From positions 372,001 through 436,000 of the forward strand of contig NZ_JAPHAV010000001.1 of assembly GCF_026241335.1 (NCBI RefSeq): a stretch of DNA of 64,000 bases, written 5' to 3'. The translations under genes and the position numbers were made by a program. The stretch is from Ochrobactrum chromiisoli. GTDB lineage: Bacteria > Pseudomonadota > Alphaproteobacteria > Rhizobiales > Rhizobiaceae. Below the pieces are notes generated by a model that was given only the letters and a program-made list of their open reading frames with translations, did no database searches and was not told the DNA's origin. Below are positions 49,219 to 61,357 of this stretch, piece after piece. The first letter of the stretch is position 1; each line of letters starts with the position of its first letter.

Positions 49219-49791
49219 TTAAATCTGCTCGACCTGCTGCACTTCCGGTACGAAATGGCGCAGAAGGTTCTGAATGCCGTGCTTGAGCGTCGCCGTCGAT
49301 GACGGGCAACCGGAGCATGCACCCTTCATGTGCAAAAACACGGTCCCGTTTTCAAAACCGCGGAAGGTGATATCGCCGCCATCCTGTGCCACAGCCGGGC
49401 GGACGCGGGTTTCGATCAGCTCCTTGATCGTTTCAACGATCTCAACATCGGCTTCATCGAAGAATTCTTCTTCATCATGAGCATCCCCGGCGGCTGCACC
49501 GGCATTGCCAGCCATGGCAGCTGCGCCCGACATGAAATGTTCCATGATCGTGCCCAGAATAGCCGGTTTCAGATGCTGCCATTCGCCGTCTTCCTTGGTG
49601 ACTGTGATAAAATCATAACCAAAGAAAACGCCGGTGACGCCCGGAACTGCGAACAGCTTGGCTGCAAGCGGCGATGTATTGCCTGCGCTTGCGGCATCGC
49701 GGAAATCCGCAGTACCCTCTGGCATGACCACTTTACCCGGCAGAAACTTGAGGGTTGCCGGGTTTGGTGTAGTCTCGGTCTGGATGAACAT
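49219..49791 (-). CDS. NifU/NfuA-type iron-sulfur scaffold protein
   Basis: A 190-residue Fe-S cluster carrier. The N-terminal NifU-N domain starts MFIQTETTPNPATLKFLPGK, and the C-terminal NifU domain includes RPAVAQDGGDITF and the cluster-binding GACSGCPSS (CxxC). An acidic, Ala/Gly-rich linker (about 95-115) joins them. The family passes clusters to apoproteins in the cytoplasm. It is downstream of the universal stress gene on the same strand, with a gap of about 107 bases. Confidence 0.93.
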   Translation of the reverse strand: MFIQTETTPNPATLKFLPGKVVMPEGTADFRDAASAGNTSPLAAKLFAVPGVTGVFFGYDFITVTKEDGEWQHLKPAILGTIMEHFMSGAAAMAGNAGAAAGDAHDEEEFFDEADVEIVETIKELIETRVRPAVAQDGGDITFRGFENGTVFLHMKGACSGCPSSTATLKHGIQNLLRHFVPEVQQVEQI

Positions 49792-49898
49792 CGTCGTTCT
49801 CCGCTTTCACTGTCTGAAATTTTTCGTAAACATGGATAGGCGTAAAGGCAGATTTTGCCAAGAACGGTCCTACATAATCTATCATCAATATAGGGTGA

Positions 49899-50387
49899 TT
49901 AGGTCACCGCATCAATGTCTTCATCGGAAAGACTGGATGGAATGACGGTCACAGGGATCTGGAACTGGGCGCGATTGGCAATAGACTGGACGAGAGGGCC
50001 GGGGCCGTCTTTGCCGGAACCTGCCGCCAGCACAAGAATGGCTATGTCTTGATCTTCTTCAATGAGGCTAGGCAATTCATCACTGATCAACCCTTCGCGG
50101 ATGATCAGCTCCGGCTCAATGCCCTGTTCTTCACGCACTTTGGCTGCGAATTTTTCAAGCGTCGAGCGTGCACGTTCTTCAGCTTCAGCACGCATAATTT
50201 CGCCAACGCCCAGGATTTGTTGAAAATCGGAATTGTCGATGACAAAAAGCATGACCAACGCGCCATTTGAGTTTTTGGCGCGGCGCGCGGCATAAGCAAC
50301 GGCACGCCCGCATTCAGGCGTCTCGTCAATCACGGCAAGAAACTTGCGGCGGTGACCGGCTTCCCGGCTAAGTCGTTTTGATACCAT
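49899..50387 (-). CDS. Universal stress protein (UspA family)
   Basis: A 162-residue UspA-fold protein. It begins with a basic stretch, then KFLAVIDETPECGRAVAYAARRA, the ATP-site loop region AILVLAAGSGKDGPG and a final FQIPVTVIPSSLSDEDIDAVT. The glycine pattern G-x2-G-x9-G(S/T) is only partly kept, so ATP binding is uncertain. This position, between trpS and a NifU protein, is usual in rhizobia as I recall. The ATG at 50385-50387 has no strong ribosome site. Role unknown beyond general stress survival. Confidence 0.85.
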   Translation of the reverse strand: MVSKRLSREAGHRRKFLAVIDETPECGRAVAYAARRAKNSNGALVMLFVIDNSDFQQILGVGEIMRAEAEERARSTLEKFAAKVREEQGIEPELIIREGLISDELPSLIEEDQDIAILVLAAGSGKDGPGPLVQSIANRAQFQIPVTVIPSSLSDEDIDAVT

Positions 50388-50408
50388 GGCGATAATGTGG
50401 CATTCTAA

Positions 50409-50434
50409 GACGTCGCCTGCAAGCAGGCGACGTC
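50409..50434. repeat. Perfect 12-base inverted repeat between trpS and usp
   Basis: GACGTCGCCTGC and GCAGGCGACGTC pair perfectly around a two-base AA centre. There is no T-run on either side, so it does not look like a simple intrinsic terminator. It could be a rho-dependent processing stop or a protein site. Confidence 0.55.
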
Positions 50435-50456
50435 AGAATATTACACGTCATATTTA

Positions 50457-51524
50457 TCAGTCTTGCAGCCAGCCGATGATGTCGCGCACATGACGCATAT
50501 TGGTTTCTGCAACCGTTCTTGCGCGTTCGCCACCATCTTTCAGAACACTGTCGATATAGGCAGGATCAGCCACCAGACGACGCATTTCATGGGTGATTGG
50601 CGATAGTTTTGAAACAGCCAGATCAGCAAGAGCTGATTTAAATTCGGAGAACTGACGTCCACCGAATTCACCCAGAATGTCTTCCTTCGACTTTGAAGAA
50701 AGGGCTGCATAGATACCGACAAGGTTGTCCGCTTCCGGCCGTCCGGCCAGGCCATCAATTTCCGAAGGCAAGCCTTCCGAGTCGGTCTTGGCCTTGCGGA
50801 CCTTCTTGTTGATGGTGTCTTCGTCATCAATCAGATTGATGCGCGACAGATCCGACGGATCAGATTTCGACATCTTCTTGGTGCCATCGCGCAGCGACAT
50901 GATGCGCATGGCCGGACCCGAAATCATCGGCTCGGTCAGCGGGAAGAAGCCGGAAACCTGCTCGTCTCCCACCTGCATATCCACGCCGATACCGAGTGAC
51001 GCGATGCGGTCGGAATAATCATTGTTGAATTTTTGGGCGATGTCGCGCGTCAGCTCCAGATGCTGTTTCTGATCTTCGCCCACAGGCACATGCGTTGCGC
51101 GATAAAGCAGAATGTCAGCCGCCATCAGGCTTGGATAAGCGAAGAGGCCGAGCGAAGCATTTTCGCGATCCTTGCCAGCCTTGTCCTTGAACTGCGTCAT
51201 GCGGCTCATCCAGCCGATGCGCGCCACGCAGTTGAACACCCATGCAAGCTCGGCGTGCTGCATCACGCGGCTCTGGTTGAAAACGATGCTACGCTTGGGG
51301 TCGATACCGGCGGCAAGGAAGGCAGCCGTGACTTCGCGTGTTGACTGAATGAGTTCGAGCGGATCGGGTGAGACGGTCAGCGCGTGCATATCGACCACGC
51401 AATAAATGCATTCCTGTGTTTCCTGCACCTCGACCCACCGCTTGATGGCACCCAGATAATTACCAAGGTGAAGGTTTCCGGTCGGTTGAACGCCGGAGAA
51501 GACAAGCGGCTTAAACGTGCTCAT
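50457..51524 (-). CDS. trpS: Tryptophanyl-tRNA synthetase
   Basis: Charges tRNA-Trp, 355 residues, class I synthetase. The HIGH-equivalent is GNLHLGNY in [19 protein letters not shown] (residues 8-26), KMSKS is present in [12 protein letters not shown], and the tryptophan pocket FNQSRVMQH is conserved. The start at 51522-51524 follows AGGATC; a frame to 51614 lacks support. It lies 95 bases after murJ and is likely part of the glnD-murJ-trpS transcript. Confidence 0.96.
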   Translation of the reverse strand: MSTFKPLVFSGVQPTGNLHLGNYLGAIKRWVEVQETQECIYCVVDMHALTVSPDPLELIQSTREVTAAFLAAGIDPKRSIVFNQSRVMQHAELAWVFNCVARIGWMSRMTQFKDKAGKDRENASLGLFAYPSLMAADILLYRATHVPVGEDQKQHLELTRDIAQKFNNDYSDRIASLGIGVDMQVGDEQVSGFFPLTEPMISGPAMRIMSLRDGTKKMSKSDPSDLSRINLIDDEDTINKKVRKAKTDSEGLPSEIDGLAGRPEADNLVGIYAALSSKSKEDILGEFGGRQFSEFKSALADLAVSKLSPITHEMRRLVADPAYIDSVLKDGGERARTVAETNMRHVRDIIGWLQD

Positions 51525-51619
51525 GATATGATCCTGATGTTGGCCTTCGCCGGTGGAGAGCGAAGGGTATTTATTATGATGCGGTGTTTTCGCAGAGCTG
51601 TGATTGCCTTTCAAGGCAA

Positions 51620-53209
51620 TTATTCTTGATTGTCAGACTGTTTCTTTGTGCCACCACGCTTGATGCCGCGACGGATCATAGCCGTGTTCGCGCCGCCCAG
51701 TCCGAAGGCCAGACTAAAGTAGACGACCATGGCGCCTGCAACCATTGCCGCGACAGTTCCGGCGCGCACGCCAAAAGACGATGCCGATGACAACTCATGG
51801 GCAAAATAGCCAAGAGAAAAATGAATGCCCAAAGCCATGACAGCGGCTGCAATCAACAGGCGTGGAATACGCGTGAGAAGCGCAACATCATTGCCCCAAT
51901 GACCGCGCTTCACCAGCGTTGCAAACAAAAGCGCTGCATTCACCCAGCCTGCGGTGATTTCTGCAATGGCGATGCCGCTCGGCCCCATGCGCGAAAACAG
52001 CGTGATCGCAAGTGTGATGTTCACAGCAACCGAAATGGCTGCGAAGATCATCGGCGTTCGGGTATCTTCGCGGGCAAAGAAGCCCGGAATAAAAGCTTTG
52101 ATCAGCACATAGGCAGGCAGGCCGATGCCATAAATTGCCAGAATATTGGAGACGACAAGTGTCGATTCCGCACTGAACTGCCCGCGTTCAAACAGCAGTC
52201 GAACGATTGGTTCCGACATCACCAAAAGGGCTGCTGCTGCGGGAAGCGTGAGAAACAGCGTGAACTCGACCGAGCGATTTTGTAGGTTTGCGGCCTCCTG
52301 CATATGCCCGCCGCGCAACGCGCGCGACAATTCCGGCAGAAGCACGGTTGCAACCGCAATGCCCACCACGCCAAGCGGCAACTGATAAATGCGATCAGCA
52401 TAGACAAGTGACGAGACAGCCCCTTCCATGCCTGACGCAATATTGGTGTTGATCAGCAGATTGATCTGCGTGATGCCGCCGGTAATAGCGGCAGGAAGTG
52501 CGAGCACCAGCAGTCGTTTGACACCGGGTGTGAGGCGCGGACGACGAAAGCCGATTTTGATGCCAGCAACGCGCACATCGATCCAGACAATGGCAAGCTG
52601 CACAAGCCCCGCCGCCATCACCCCCCACGAAAGCGCATAGCCGACAGCCAGCGCGTCATAGCCCTGCCACCATGCGAAAGCCAGAACAGCAATCAGGATG
52701 ATGTTGAGAAAGACTGGAGCTACGGCTGCTGCAAAATAGCGATGCAGCGAATTGAGCATACCTGCCATCATCGAAGCCAGCGACATACAGGCGAGATAGG
52801 GAAACATGATGATCGCCAGCCGCACCGTATTGTCGAATTTTACCGGATCATCGGTGAAGCCCGGCGCAATGACCGTGCGCACGATAAATGGCATGGAGAT
52901 TTCCATGACGATGGTGATGAAAAGCAGCACCGTGAACAGAACGCCGAACACTTCTTCGGAAAAGCGGCGCGCGCCATCCATGCCGTTTTTTTCGATTTCC
53001 TTGGCAAAAAGCGGCACGAAGGCGGCGTTGAATGCGCCTTCGGCAAACAATCGGCGAAATGTGTTCGGGAAACGGAAAGCCGCATTGAACGCATCCGCAA
53101 CCGGTCCGGTGCCAAGCGCTGCCGCCATGAACATTTCACGCGTGAAGCCGAAAATGCGGCTCATCAGCGTGCCAGACGCAACGGTTGCGAATTTCTTGAC
53201 CAAACTCAT
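51620..53209 (-). CDS. murJ: Lipid II flippase MurJ (MviN)
   Basis: Flips the peptidoglycan precursor lipid II across the inner membrane. There are 529 residues and about fourteen transmembrane helices, beginning [20 protein letters not shown]. Typical features are the [28 protein letters not shown] region (residues 33-60) and the conserved central Arg/Asp residues of the MOP superfamily. The start codon lies only 12 bases after the glnD stop. In Rhizobiales murJ next to glnD is usual and the pair is probably co-transcribed. Confidence 0.96.
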   Translation of the reverse strand: MSLVKKFATVASGTLMSRIFGFTREMFMAAALGTGPVADAFNAAFRFPNTFRRLFAEGAFNAAFVPLFAKEIEKNGMDGARRFSEEVFGVLFTVLLFITIVMEISMPFIVRTVIAPGFTDDPVKFDNTVRLAIIMFPYLACMSLASMMAGMLNSLHRYFAAAVAPVFLNIILIAVLAFAWWQGYDALAVGYALSWGVMAAGLVQLAIVWIDVRVAGIKIGFRRPRLTPGVKRLLVLALPAAITGGITQINLLINTNIASGMEGAVSSLVYADRIYQLPLGVVGIAVATVLLPELSRALRGGHMQEAANLQNRSVEFTLFLTLPAAAALLVMSEPIVRLLFERGQFSAESTLVVSNILAIYGIGLPAYVLIKAFIPGFFAREDTRTPMIFAAISVAVNITLAITLFSRMGPSGIAIAEITAGWVNAALLFATLVKRGHWGNDVALLTRIPRLLIAAAVMALGIHFSLGYFAHELSSASSFGVRAGTVAAMVAGAMVVYFSLAFGLGGANTAMIRRGIKRGGTKKQSDNQE

Positions 53210-53221
53210 TGACTAAAAAAC

Positions 53222-56017
53222 CTATGCTGCTGCGCGACCGTTGGTCTTGGCGGTGTTTTCGCCGCTAAGCACGGCAATAAGCTTGCGCCTGATATTGCCC
53301 TGACGCGTTGCGTTTGAAATTTTGTGTCCCACGAGATCCGTGACATAGAAACTATCGATGACCTTCTCGCCAAAGGTGGTGATGTGGGCTGAAGCAATAT
53401 CCAGTGACAAGTCGGAAATAAGGCCAGTCAGTTCCGATAAAAGACCGGGCCGGTCAAGACCTTCCACTTCGACAACAGTGAATTTGTCGGAGAGTGTGTT
53501 GTTAATCTCCACATGCGGCTCGACTTTGAAGGCTTTGGTGCCCCTCTTGGGCTTTGTGCGTTTGGCCAGCACATCCGGCAGATGAGCTTTGCCGGACAGC
53601 ACATCTTCGATCACCTTGCCAACCCGCTCCGCACGGCGGCGTTCGTCTTCGTCGGTATCGAATTCGCGGCTGATCAGGATCGTATCAAGCGCGCGTCCAT
53701 CGCCGGTGGTGAAAATCTGCGCGTCGACAATATTGCCGCCAGCCGCCGCGCAGGCACCGGTGATAATCGACAGAAGGCGTGGATGGTCGGGTGCAAGGAC
53801 GGTAATTTCCGTCACTGCCTCAAATGTGTGTGGTTTGGCCATCGTGGCAAGGACGCGACCATTGCGATCTGTTTCGCGGATGAAATGCGCATGGCGCACC
53901 TGATCGTCGAGGCTGACGGTCAGGAAATAATTGGTGTAATGCAGGCCAAGATAGGCATCGCGCTCGGCTTCTGGCCAGTCGGCAAGCTTTTCAGCCAAAG
54001 CCGCGCGCGCCTGCCGGTCACGGTCTGCGCGCGGGAGTTCCGAGAAGCCCCCTGTCAGCACCAGTTCTGTTTCGTAAAAAAGTGTGCGCAGAAGCTGGCC
54101 TTTCCAGCCATTCCACACACCGGGGCCAACACCCTTGATGTCGCAAACAGTGAGGATCAGAAGCAGCCTGAGCCGTTCCATTGTCTGCACGGTATCGGCA
54201 AAATCGACAATCGTCTTGCGGTCATTGAGATCGCGCGATTGTGCAACCATGCTCATGGTTAGATGTTCGCGCACCAGCCATTCTACGGTTTTTGTTTCGG
54301 ACGCGGACAGGCCAAAACGCGGGCAGAGCCTGCGTGCAATGCGGGCACCGGCGATAGAATGATCTTCAGGTCTGCCCTTGGCAATATCATGCAGGAGTAA
54401 AGCGACATACAGCACGACGCGATCCCGCCGCATGGCGCTGACGAGATGATTGGCCAGCGGATGCTCGTTTTCCAACTCGCCATGTTCAATCTCGGAAAGC
54501 ACGGCTATACAGCGCAGAAGATGTTCATCGACCGTATAGTGATGATACATGTTGAATTGCATCATCGCGACGATCTTGCCAAAATCCGGGATGAATTTAC
54601 CAAGCACGCCGGATTCATTCATGCGCCGCAGGATGAGTTCTGGATTGCGCGGCGAGGTCAGCACTTCTAGAAACAGCTTGTTGGCTTCCGGGTTTTCGCG
54701 CAACTCGGCATTGATCAGTTTCAGCGAGCGGGTGAGCTGCTGCATGGCATCAGGATGGAACTCCAGTCCCAGCTTGTCTGCCAGATGAAAAATCCGAATG
54801 ATATTGACCCGATCGCGTTTGAACACATCGGCATCGGCAATGTTAATGCGATGGTTTTCTGAGACAAAATCATTGCTTCCGGCAAGTTTACGCTTGCGGC
54901 GTGAGAAGGTAAGGAAGATGCGGTTAAAGCCCGGCACGTGCTTGGCCTGTTCCTCTTCCAGCGCCGCACAAAGAATGCGCGTCAAATCGCCGACATCCTT
55001 GGCGACCAGGAAGTAATGCTTCATGAAGCGCTCGACATAGTTCTGGCCAGGATGGGCGGTATAGCCCAGACGCTGCGCGATTTCCGGCTGAATGTCGAAG
55101 GACAGGCGTTCTTCTGCCTTGAGCGTCGCAAAATGCATATGGCAGCGCACCGCCCAGAGGAAATCTTCTGCCTTGTTGAACAGCTTGAGTTCTGCGCGTG
55201 AAAGCACGCCAAGCTTGACCAGTTCTTCCTTGCTTTTGACACGGTAGAAATATTTGGCGATCCAGAACAATGTATGCAGATCGCGCAGGCCGCCTTTGCC
55301 TTCCTTGACGTTTGGTTCGACCAGATAGCGGGTTTCACCTGCCTTTTTGTGGCGATTGTCGCGTTCGGCAAGCTTGGCCTGAATGAATTCAGGGCCGGTA
55401 TCTTTGACCACTTCTTCATCAAAACGCGTGTTGAGCGCATTGAACAGATCGCGATTGCCGATGATGAAACGCGCATCCAGAATGGCGGTGCGGATCGTCA
55501 TGTCTTCGCGCGAAAGGCGGATGCATTCATCGATATTGCGCGTGGAATGGCCGACTTTCAGGCCCATATCCCACAGCATATAGAGCATATATTCGGCGAC
55601 CTGCTCGCCCCATGGCGTCTGCTTATAGGGTAGCAGAAACAAAAGATCGATGTCGGAGCCGGGAGCAAGTCCGCCGCGCCCATAGCCACCAACGGCGACA
55701 ATCGCCATGTTTTCGGCTTTGGATGGGTTCGTCATCGGATAGGCTTTGGTGCTGGCAAACTCAAACAGCACGCTGATCAGCGTATCCATGAGATAAGACA
55801 GGCGCCGCGCGCAGAGCGTGCCGCCGCCATCTTTCATCAGCAGGCTTTCAGCATTGGCGCGACCGCGGATCAGAGCGTCTTTGAGCGCATGAAGCACAAC
55901 CTTACGAACAGGCAGGCTTTGATAGCTTTCATCGGCTGAATCCGCCAGCTCATTGAGCTTGCGGCGAAGGGCTTCGGGATTGACGATTTCTTCAAGCTTC
56001 AGGTCGTGTGCGCTCAT
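53222..56017 (-). CDS. glnD: PII uridylyltransferase/uridylyl-removing enzyme GlnD
   Basis: Sensor of glutamine that uridylylates or de-uridylylates PII proteins, 931 residues. The nucleotidyltransferase motif [15 protein letters not shown] is at 110-124, with metal Asps at 122 and 124. The HD hydrolase domain has LLHDIAKG near residue 540, and two ACT domains lie at about 735-810 and 845-915 ([32 protein letters not shown]). All functions look intact. The next gene murJ is 12 bases after it. A hairpin separates it from maeB upstream. Confidence 0.97.
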   Translation of the reverse strand: MSAHDLKLEEIVNPEALRRKLNELADSADESYQSLPVRKVVLHALKDALIRGRANAESLLMKDGGGTLCARRLSYLMDTLISVLFEFASTKAYPMTNPSKAENMAIVAVGGYGRGGLAPGSDIDLLFLLPYKQTPWGEQVAEYMLYMLWDMGLKVGHSTRNIDECIRLSREDMTIRTAILDARFIIGNRDLFNALNTRFDEEVVKDTGPEFIQAKLAERDNRHKKAGETRYLVEPNVKEGKGGLRDLHTLFWIAKYFYRVKSKEELVKLGVLSRAELKLFNKAEDFLWAVRCHMHFATLKAEERLSFDIQPEIAQRLGYTAHPGQNYVERFMKHYFLVAKDVGDLTRILCAALEEEQAKHVPGFNRIFLTFSRRKRKLAGSNDFVSENHRINIADADVFKRDRVNIIRIFHLADKLGLEFHPDAMQQLTRSLKLINAELRENPEANKLFLEVLTSPRNPELILRRMNESGVLGKFIPDFGKIVAMMQFNMYHHYTVDEHLLRCIAVLSEIEHGELENEHPLANHLVSAMRRDRVVLYVALLLHDIAKGRPEDHSIAGARIARRLCPRFGLSASETKTVEWLVREHLTMSMVAQSRDLNDRKTIVDFADTVQTMERLRLLLILTVCDIKGVGPGVWNGWKGQLLRTLFYETELVLTGGFSELPRADRDRQARAALAEKLADWPEAERDAYLGLHYTNYFLTVSLDDQVRHAHFIRETDRNGRVLATMAKPHTFEAVTEITVLAPDHPRLLSIITGACAAAGGNIVDAQIFTTGDGRALDTILISREFDTDEDERRRAERVGKVIEDVLSGKAHLPDVLAKRTKPKRGTKAFKVEPHVEINNTLSDKFTVVEVEGLDRPGLLSELTGLISDLSLDIASAHITTFGEKVIDSFYVTDLVGHKISNATRQGNIRRKLIAVLSGENTAKTNGRAAA

Positions 56018-56104
56018 GCGGCTTGTATGTCCGGCTTTGGGGAAGGGACTTGCGATGACGGAACTATCCTATAGCCGGTTTTAAATTGTATGAATATTCA
56101 AAAG

Positions 56105-56130
56105 AAGGGGCCGGGCATTGCCCGGCCTTT
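56105..56130 (-). terminator. Terminator after maeB
   Basis: GGCCGGGC (56109-56116), loop ATT, GCCCGGCC (56120-56127), read on the minus strand as a hairpin followed by CCTTCTTTTG. It is eight bases past the maeB stop and about 100 bases before glnD, so glnD probably has its own promoter. Confidence 0.75.
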
Positions 56131-56137
56131 CGCTGTT

Positions 56138-58432
56138 TCAGTTACCGGCATTATAGGCGGTAATCGCTGCCATATTGACGATGTCGGTATCTTTTGCGCC
56201 AATGCTCACGATCTGCGCTGGTTTGTCGAGGCCGACCAGCAGAGGGCCGATGATGGTCGCGCCACCCAGTTCCTGAAGCATATTGGCTGCAATCGATGCC
56301 GAGTGATTGTCTGGCGTGACGATGACATTGGCAGGGCCCGACAGGCGGATGAATGGATACTGGTCCATCAGTTTCGGGTTGAGAGCAACATCCGCGCTCA
56401 TTTCGCCATCAAATTCGAAATCGACATGACGGGTGTTGAGAATGCGAACCGCTTCCTGAATGCGCGCCGAGCTTTCGCCACCCATATGGCCAAAGGTCGA
56501 AAAGGCGGTGAGTGCAACACGTGGCACATAGCCCATCCGGCGTGCCATGCCCGCGGCTTCCACCGCAATGTCAGCCAGTTCTTCAGCCGTTGGCTTTTCG
56601 TGAACAGCAGTGTCGGCGATAAACACCGTGCGGCCACGACAGAGCGCAATGGAGACACCGACCAGACGATGACCCGGCTTTGAATCAATCACGCGACGCA
56701 CATCTTCAAGACCGGTTGCATAGTTACGGGTGATGCCCGTTACCATGCCATCCGCATCGCCAAGGGCAACCATACAGGCCGCAAAATGATTGCGGTCATT
56801 GTTGATCAGGCGGTGGCAATCGCGCGTCAAATAGCCTTTGCGCTGAAGTTTCGCATAGAGATAGTCGGCATAGACCGCGTTGCGGCTCGACAGACGCGCA
56901 TTGATGATTTCAATGCCCGGACGATTAAGATCAAGACCAGCTTCCTTGGCGGTTTCGGCAACACGCTCTTCGCGCCCAACCAGAATGGCAGTGCCAAGCC
57001 CCTGATTGACGTAGGAAACAGCCGCACGCATGGTTGGCTCTTCTTCACCTTCGGCAAAGACGATGCGCTTTGGCTGACGGCGCACGCGCTCGTAAATGCC
57101 GCGCAGCGTGGAGGCAATCGGATCGCGGCGGGCGAGCAGTTCCTGCTTATAGGCTTCGATGTCTTCAATTGCGCGCCCGGCGACACCTGTTTCCATCGCG
57201 GCCTTGGCCACCGCCGCCGAAACGGTTGCGAGCAGACGCGGATCGAACGGAACCGGAATGATATATTGCGGACCAAAGCGCGGACGGCTGCCCTGATAGG
57301 CGGCCACCACATCATCCGGCACGTCTTCGCGGGCCAGTTCTGCGATTGCGTAAACCGCTGCAATCTTCATTTCGTCATTGATCGTGGTGGCACGCACATC
57401 GAGTGCGCCACGGAAAATATACGGGAAGCCCAGCACGTTGTTGACCTGGTTCGGATAGTCCGAACGGCCGGTGGCAACGATGGCATCATCACGCACTTCC
57501 GCTACGTCTTCTGGGGTCACTTCCGGGTCCGGATTGGCCATGGCGAAGATGATCGGATTTGGTGCCATTGAGCGCACCATTTCCTTGGTCAGCGCGCCTT
57601 TTGCCGAAACGCCGAAGAAGATGTCAGCATCTTTCATCGCGTCTTCGAGCGTGCGCTTGGACGTCTTGATGGCATGGGCCGACTTCCACTGGTTCATCCC
57701 TTCTTCGCGACCCTGATAGACGACGCCCTTGGTGTCGCAGAGGGTTACGTTTTCGGACGGGAAGCCGATGGCCTTGATCAGTTCAATACAGGCAATGCCT
57801 GCCGAGCCAGCACCATTGCAGACAAGCTTGGTATTCTTGATGTCGCGGCCCGTCAGGTGCAGCGCATTGATCATGCCAGCGGCGGCAATGATTGCCGTGC
57901 CATGCTGGTCATCATGGAAAACCGGAATATCCATCACTTCGCGCAGACGCTGTTCGATGATGAAGCAATCCGGAGCCTTGATGTCTTCGAGATTGATGCC
58001 GCCGAACGATGGGCCGAGATAGCGCACCGCATTGATGAATTCATCAATATTCGTGGTATCGACTTCCAGATCAATGGAATCGACATCCGCAAAGCGCTTG
58101 AAAAGGACGGCCTTGCCTTCCATTACAGGCTTGGAAGCCAGCGCGCCAAGATTGCCAAGGCCCAGAATGGCGGTGCCGTTGGAAATGACCGCAACCAGAT
58201 TGCCCTTGGCGGTATAATCATAGGCGGTGGCGGGATTTTCCGCGATTGCCTTGACGGGTACTGCGACGCCCGGGGAATAGGCCAGCGAAAGGTCGCGCTG
58301 CGTGGTCATTGGCTTGGTGGGATTGATTTCCAGCTTGCCGGGGCGACCATGAGCGTGAAAGTCGAGTGCTTCCTTCTCACTGGCTGTGGGTGTGCGTTCT
58401 GGCGTGTTGCCCTTCGGCGTCGAGACTGGCAT
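56138..58432 (-). CDS. maeB: NADP-dependent malic enzyme (malic-PTA fusion, MaeB)
   Basis: Converts malate to pyruvate with NADP, supplying NADPH. There are 764 residues in the two-domain MaeB form: malic enzyme in residues 1-430 ([51 protein letters not shown]) and a phosphotransacetylase-like C-terminal domain ([15 protein letters not shown] onward). The PTA-like part is regulatory in this family and lacks known activity. The start at 58430-58432 follows GGAGGG. It is divergent from mutS. Confidence 0.95.
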   Translation of the reverse strand: MPVSTPKGNTPERTPTASEKEALDFHAHGRPGKLEINPTKPMTTQRDLSLAYSPGVAVPVKAIAENPATAYDYTAKGNLVAVISNGTAILGLGNLGALASKPVMEGKAVLFKRFADVDSIDLEVDTTNIDEFINAVRYLGPSFGGINLEDIKAPDCFIIEQRLREVMDIPVFHDDQHGTAIIAAAGMINALHLTGRDIKNTKLVCNGAGSAGIACIELIKAIGFPSENVTLCDTKGVVYQGREEGMNQWKSAHAIKTSKRTLEDAMKDADIFFGVSAKGALTKEMVRSMAPNPIIFAMANPDPEVTPEDVAEVRDDAIVATGRSDYPNQVNNVLGFPYIFRGALDVRATTINDEMKIAAVYAIAELAREDVPDDVVAAYQGSRPRFGPQYIIPVPFDPRLLATVSAAVAKAAMETGVAGRAIEDIEAYKQELLARRDPIASTLRGIYERVRRQPKRIVFAEGEEEPTMRAAVSYVNQGLGTAILVGREERVAETAKEAGLDLNRPGIEIINARLSSRNAVYADYLYAKLQRKGYLTRDCHRLINNDRNHFAACMVALGDADGMVTGITRNYATGLEDVRRVIDSKPGHRLVGVSIALCRGRTVFIADTAVHEKPTAEELADIAVEAAGMARRMGYVPRVALTAFSTFGHMGGESSARIQEAVRILNTRHVDFEFDGEMSADVALNPKLMDQYPFIRLSGPANVIVTPDNHSASIAANMLQELGGATIIGPLLVGLDKPAQIVSIGAKDTDIVNMAAITAYNAGN

Positions 58433-58587
58433 GTTCCCTCCGGTTTCTTCTGCGGGACGAATTCGATAACGCCAGTCCGCGGGAGTGTAAACAACGCATT
58501 TTGGAATAGATATTGATCCTAAAAAGCATGATATGGATATTATTATGTCTTTAAATGGATTTAAATCGCAATAAATGAAGGTTTGGC

Positions 58588-61320
58588 ATGGAAGCGAAGG
58601 TCGAAGAAAAACAGTTGGAAGCGGGAGAAAATACCGCGCAGGAAACCGCTGTTCGCCTCACGCCCATGATGGAGCAGTATATTGAGATCAAAGCCGCGAA
58701 TGTTGATTCGCTGCTTTTCTACCGCATGGGCGACTTTTACGAGCTGTTTTTTGACGATGCGGTTGAAGCTTCCAAGGCGCTCGGCATCACTTTGACCAAG
58801 CGCGGCAAGCATTTGGGCGACGATATTCCGATGTGCGGCGTGCCGGTCCATGCCTCTGATGATTATCTCCAACGCCTGATCGCCAAAGGTTATCGCGTTG
58901 CAGTTTGTGAGCAGATTGAAGACCCGGCGGAAGCCAAAAAGCGCGGCTCAAAATCGGTGGTCCGCCGTGATGTGATCCGGCTTGTAACCCCGGGTACGAT
59001 CACCGAAGAAAAGCTGCTCGATCCGTCGGAAGCCAATTATCTGATGGCGCTTGGCCGCACCAAAGGCGACGGTGCGCTGGCCCTTGCATGGATTGATATT
59101 TCAACCGGCACGTTCCGCGTTGCTGAGACAACGGAAGATCGGCTTTTTGCCGATGTTGCCCGTGTTGACCCGCGTGAACTGGTCGTCGCTGATACGGCCT
59201 TTCATGATGCAGACTTGCGCCCGATTTTTGATCTGATTGGAAAGTCGGTTGTGCCGCAGCCTGCGACACTGTTTGACAGCGCTGCCGCTGAAACCCGCAT
59301 TCAGCGTTATTTCAATGTCGCAACCCTTGACGGTTTCGGACAGTTCAGCCGCTCCGAACTGTCTGCCATTTCCGGTGCCATTGCCTATATTGAAAAGACG
59401 CAGATTGCCGAGCGTCCGCCTTTGATGCGACCAGAGCGCGAACATGAGGGCGGTACGATTTTCATCGATCCGGCCACCCGCGCAAGCCTCGAACTTGCCC
59501 GTACCATGTCGGGCAATCGCGAGGGCAGTCTGCTCAAGGCCATCGACCGTACGGTGACGGGTGGCGGCGCGCGCTTACTTGCAGAGCGACTGACCGCACC
59601 TTTGACTGATCCAAAGGCGATTGCGCTGCGCCTTGATGCTGTTTCATGGTTTCTGAGTGAGCAATCGCTCTGCGAAGGGCTTCGGCTAGAGTTGAAAGGC
59701 GTGCCGGATATGCCGCGCGCGCTTTCACGACTTGCGGTGGGTCGCGGCGGGCCGCGTGATCTTGGCGCTTTGCAGCGCGGTTTTGAAGCGGCGAACGGCA
59801 TTGCCTCGCTTCTTGAAGGCACCATTCTGCCGGATGAACTGGCACATGCGCGCGAAGCCATTGAGACATTGCCTGTTAGCTTTGCGGCCCATATCGACCG
59901 CGCGCTTGCCGACGAGATGCCGCTTTTGAAGCGCGACGGCGGTTTTGTACGCGAAGGCTATAATGCAGAACTCGATGAAATGCGCGCTCTGCGTGATCAG
60001 TCACGCCGCGTCATTGCCGGGCTTCAGGCGGATTATATTGAGGAAACCGGCATTAAAACGCTGAAAATCAAGCACAACAACGTGCTTGGTTATTTTATCG
60101 AAGTGACCGCCAATAATTCCGGCACCATGACGGACAGTGATGAAGCCAAGGGCCGCTTCATCCATCGCCAGACCATGGCCAATGCCATGCGTTTTACAAC
60201 AACGGAACTGGCAGAACTGGAAAGCAAGATCGCCAATGCAGCTGATCGGGCTTTGTCGATTGAGCTGGCAATCTTTGAGGAACTGACGGCGGAAGCCGTC
60301 AGCCATGCGGACAGCATTCGTGCGGCGGCAGTCGCCCTTTCAGTGTTTGACGTTTCTGCTTCGCTTGCCGTTCTTGCCGAAGAGCAGGGCTATTGCCGCC
60401 CGCTGGTCGATGACAGCCTGTCGTTTAACATTGTCGCGGGTCGCCATCCGGTGGTTGAGCAGGCATTGCGCCGTCAGGCGGCTAATCCCTTTGTGGCCAA
60501 TGATTGTGATCTCTCACCGCAATCAGATGGTGGCAATGGCGCGATCTGGCTGCTGACCGGCCCGAATATGGGCGGTAAATCGACCTTCCTGCGCCAGAAT
60601 GCCTTAATTGCGATTCTTGCGCAGATGGGTTCGTTTGTGCCTGCGGGTTCTGCGCAGATTGGTGTTGTTGACCGACTGTTCAGCCGCGTCGGTGCATCGG
60701 ATGATCTGGCGCGGGGCCGTTCGACCTTCATGGTGGAAATGGTTGAAACCGCCGCCATTCTCAATCAGGCGGGCGAGCGTTCGCTGGTCATTCTCGATGA
60801 AATCGGTCGCGGCACAGCAACCTTTGACGGGCTTTCGATTGCCTGGGCGGCGGTCGAATATCTGCATGAGAAAAACCGCTGCCGTGCGTTGTTCGCGACA
60901 CACTTCCATGAAATGACGGCTTTGTCTGAAAAGCTTGATCGGCTGTTCAATGTCACCATGCGGGTCAAGGAATGGGACAATGATGTCGTCTTCCTGCATG
61001 AAGTGGCAAAGGGCGCGGCTGACCGTTCCTATGGCGTGCAGGTTGCGCGCCTTGCCGGTCTGCCGGAAGCTGTCGTCAATCGTGCGCGCGATGTGCTGCA
61101 TCAGCTGGAAGCCGGTGAAACATCCGGCAAGGCTGACAAGCTGATTGATGATCTGCCGCTGTTTTCTGTTATTCTGCAACAGGAAAAACCCAAGCCGCAG
61201 GCAGCCACAAAAGACAGTGAACTCGCCAAAGCCGTCGCTGAAATCAGCCCCGACGAGCTGACGCCGCGTGAAGCGCTTGAGCTGATCTATAAGCTTAAAG
61301 AGCTTTCAGGCAGGGCGTAA
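58588..61320 (+). CDS. mutS: DNA mismatch repair protein MutS
   Basis: Recognises base mismatches, 910 residues. The mismatch-reading motif GDFYELF lies near residue 48. Walker [10 protein letters not shown] is near 658 and Walker B with [16 protein letters not shown] follows, then the THFHE motif of the signature. The N-terminal 20 residues are a short charged extension. The C-terminus is Lys/Glu rich and holds the segment [17 protein letters not shown] seen in dimerising MutS. It is transcribed from the maeB divergence and ends at a hairpin. Confidence 0.97.
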   Translation: MEAKVEEKQLEAGENTAQETAVRLTPMMEQYIEIKAANVDSLLFYRMGDFYELFFDDAVEASKALGITLTKRGKHLGDDIPMCGVPVHASDDYLQRLIAKGYRVAVCEQIEDPAEAKKRGSKSVVRRDVIRLVTPGTITEEKLLDPSEANYLMALGRTKGDGALALAWIDISTGTFRVAETTEDRLFADVARVDPRELVVADTAFHDADLRPIFDLIGKSVVPQPATLFDSAAAETRIQRYFNVATLDGFGQFSRSELSAISGAIAYIEKTQIAERPPLMRPEREHEGGTIFIDPATRASLELARTMSGNREGSLLKAIDRTVTGGGARLLAERLTAPLTDPKAIALRLDAVSWFLSEQSLCEGLRLELKGVPDMPRALSRLAVGRGGPRDLGALQRGFEAANGIASLLEGTILPDELAHAREAIETLPVSFAAHIDRALADEMPLLKRDGGFVREGYNAELDEMRALRDQSRRVIAGLQADYIEETGIKTLKIKHNNVLGYFIEVTANNSGTMTDSDEAKGRFIHRQTMANAMRFTTTELAELESKIANAADRALSIELAIFEELTAEAVSHADSIRAAAVALSVFDVSASLAVLAEEQGYCRPLVDDSLSFNIVAGRHPVVEQALRRQAANPFVANDCDLSPQSDGGNGAIWLLTGPNMGGKSTFLRQNALIAILAQMGSFVPAGSAQIGVVDRLFSRVGASDDLARGRSTFMVEMVETAAILNQAGERSLVILDEIGRGTATFDGLSIAWAAVEYLHEKNRCRALFATHFHEMTALSEKLDRLFNVTMRVKEWDNDVVFLHEVAKGAADRSYGVQVARLAGLPEAVVNRARDVLHQLEAGETSGKADKLIDDLPLFSVILQQEKPKPQAATKDSELAKAVAEISPDELTPREALELIYKLKELSGRA

Positions 61321-61325
61321 AATCA

Positions 61326-61357
61326 AAAAGGCGAAGCTGGTGCTTCGCCTTTTCTTT
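61326..61357. terminator. Bidirectional terminator, mutS / olsB
   Basis: AAAAGGCGAAGC, loop TGGT, GCTTCGCCTTTT, then CTTTTAT: twelve pairs, about five bases past the mutS stop, also suited to the converging olsB gene. Confidence 0.9.

Noticed and set aside
56786-57571. 261-residue plus-strand frame opposite maeB
   Set aside because: Shadow of a well-conserved malic enzyme; no independent signals.
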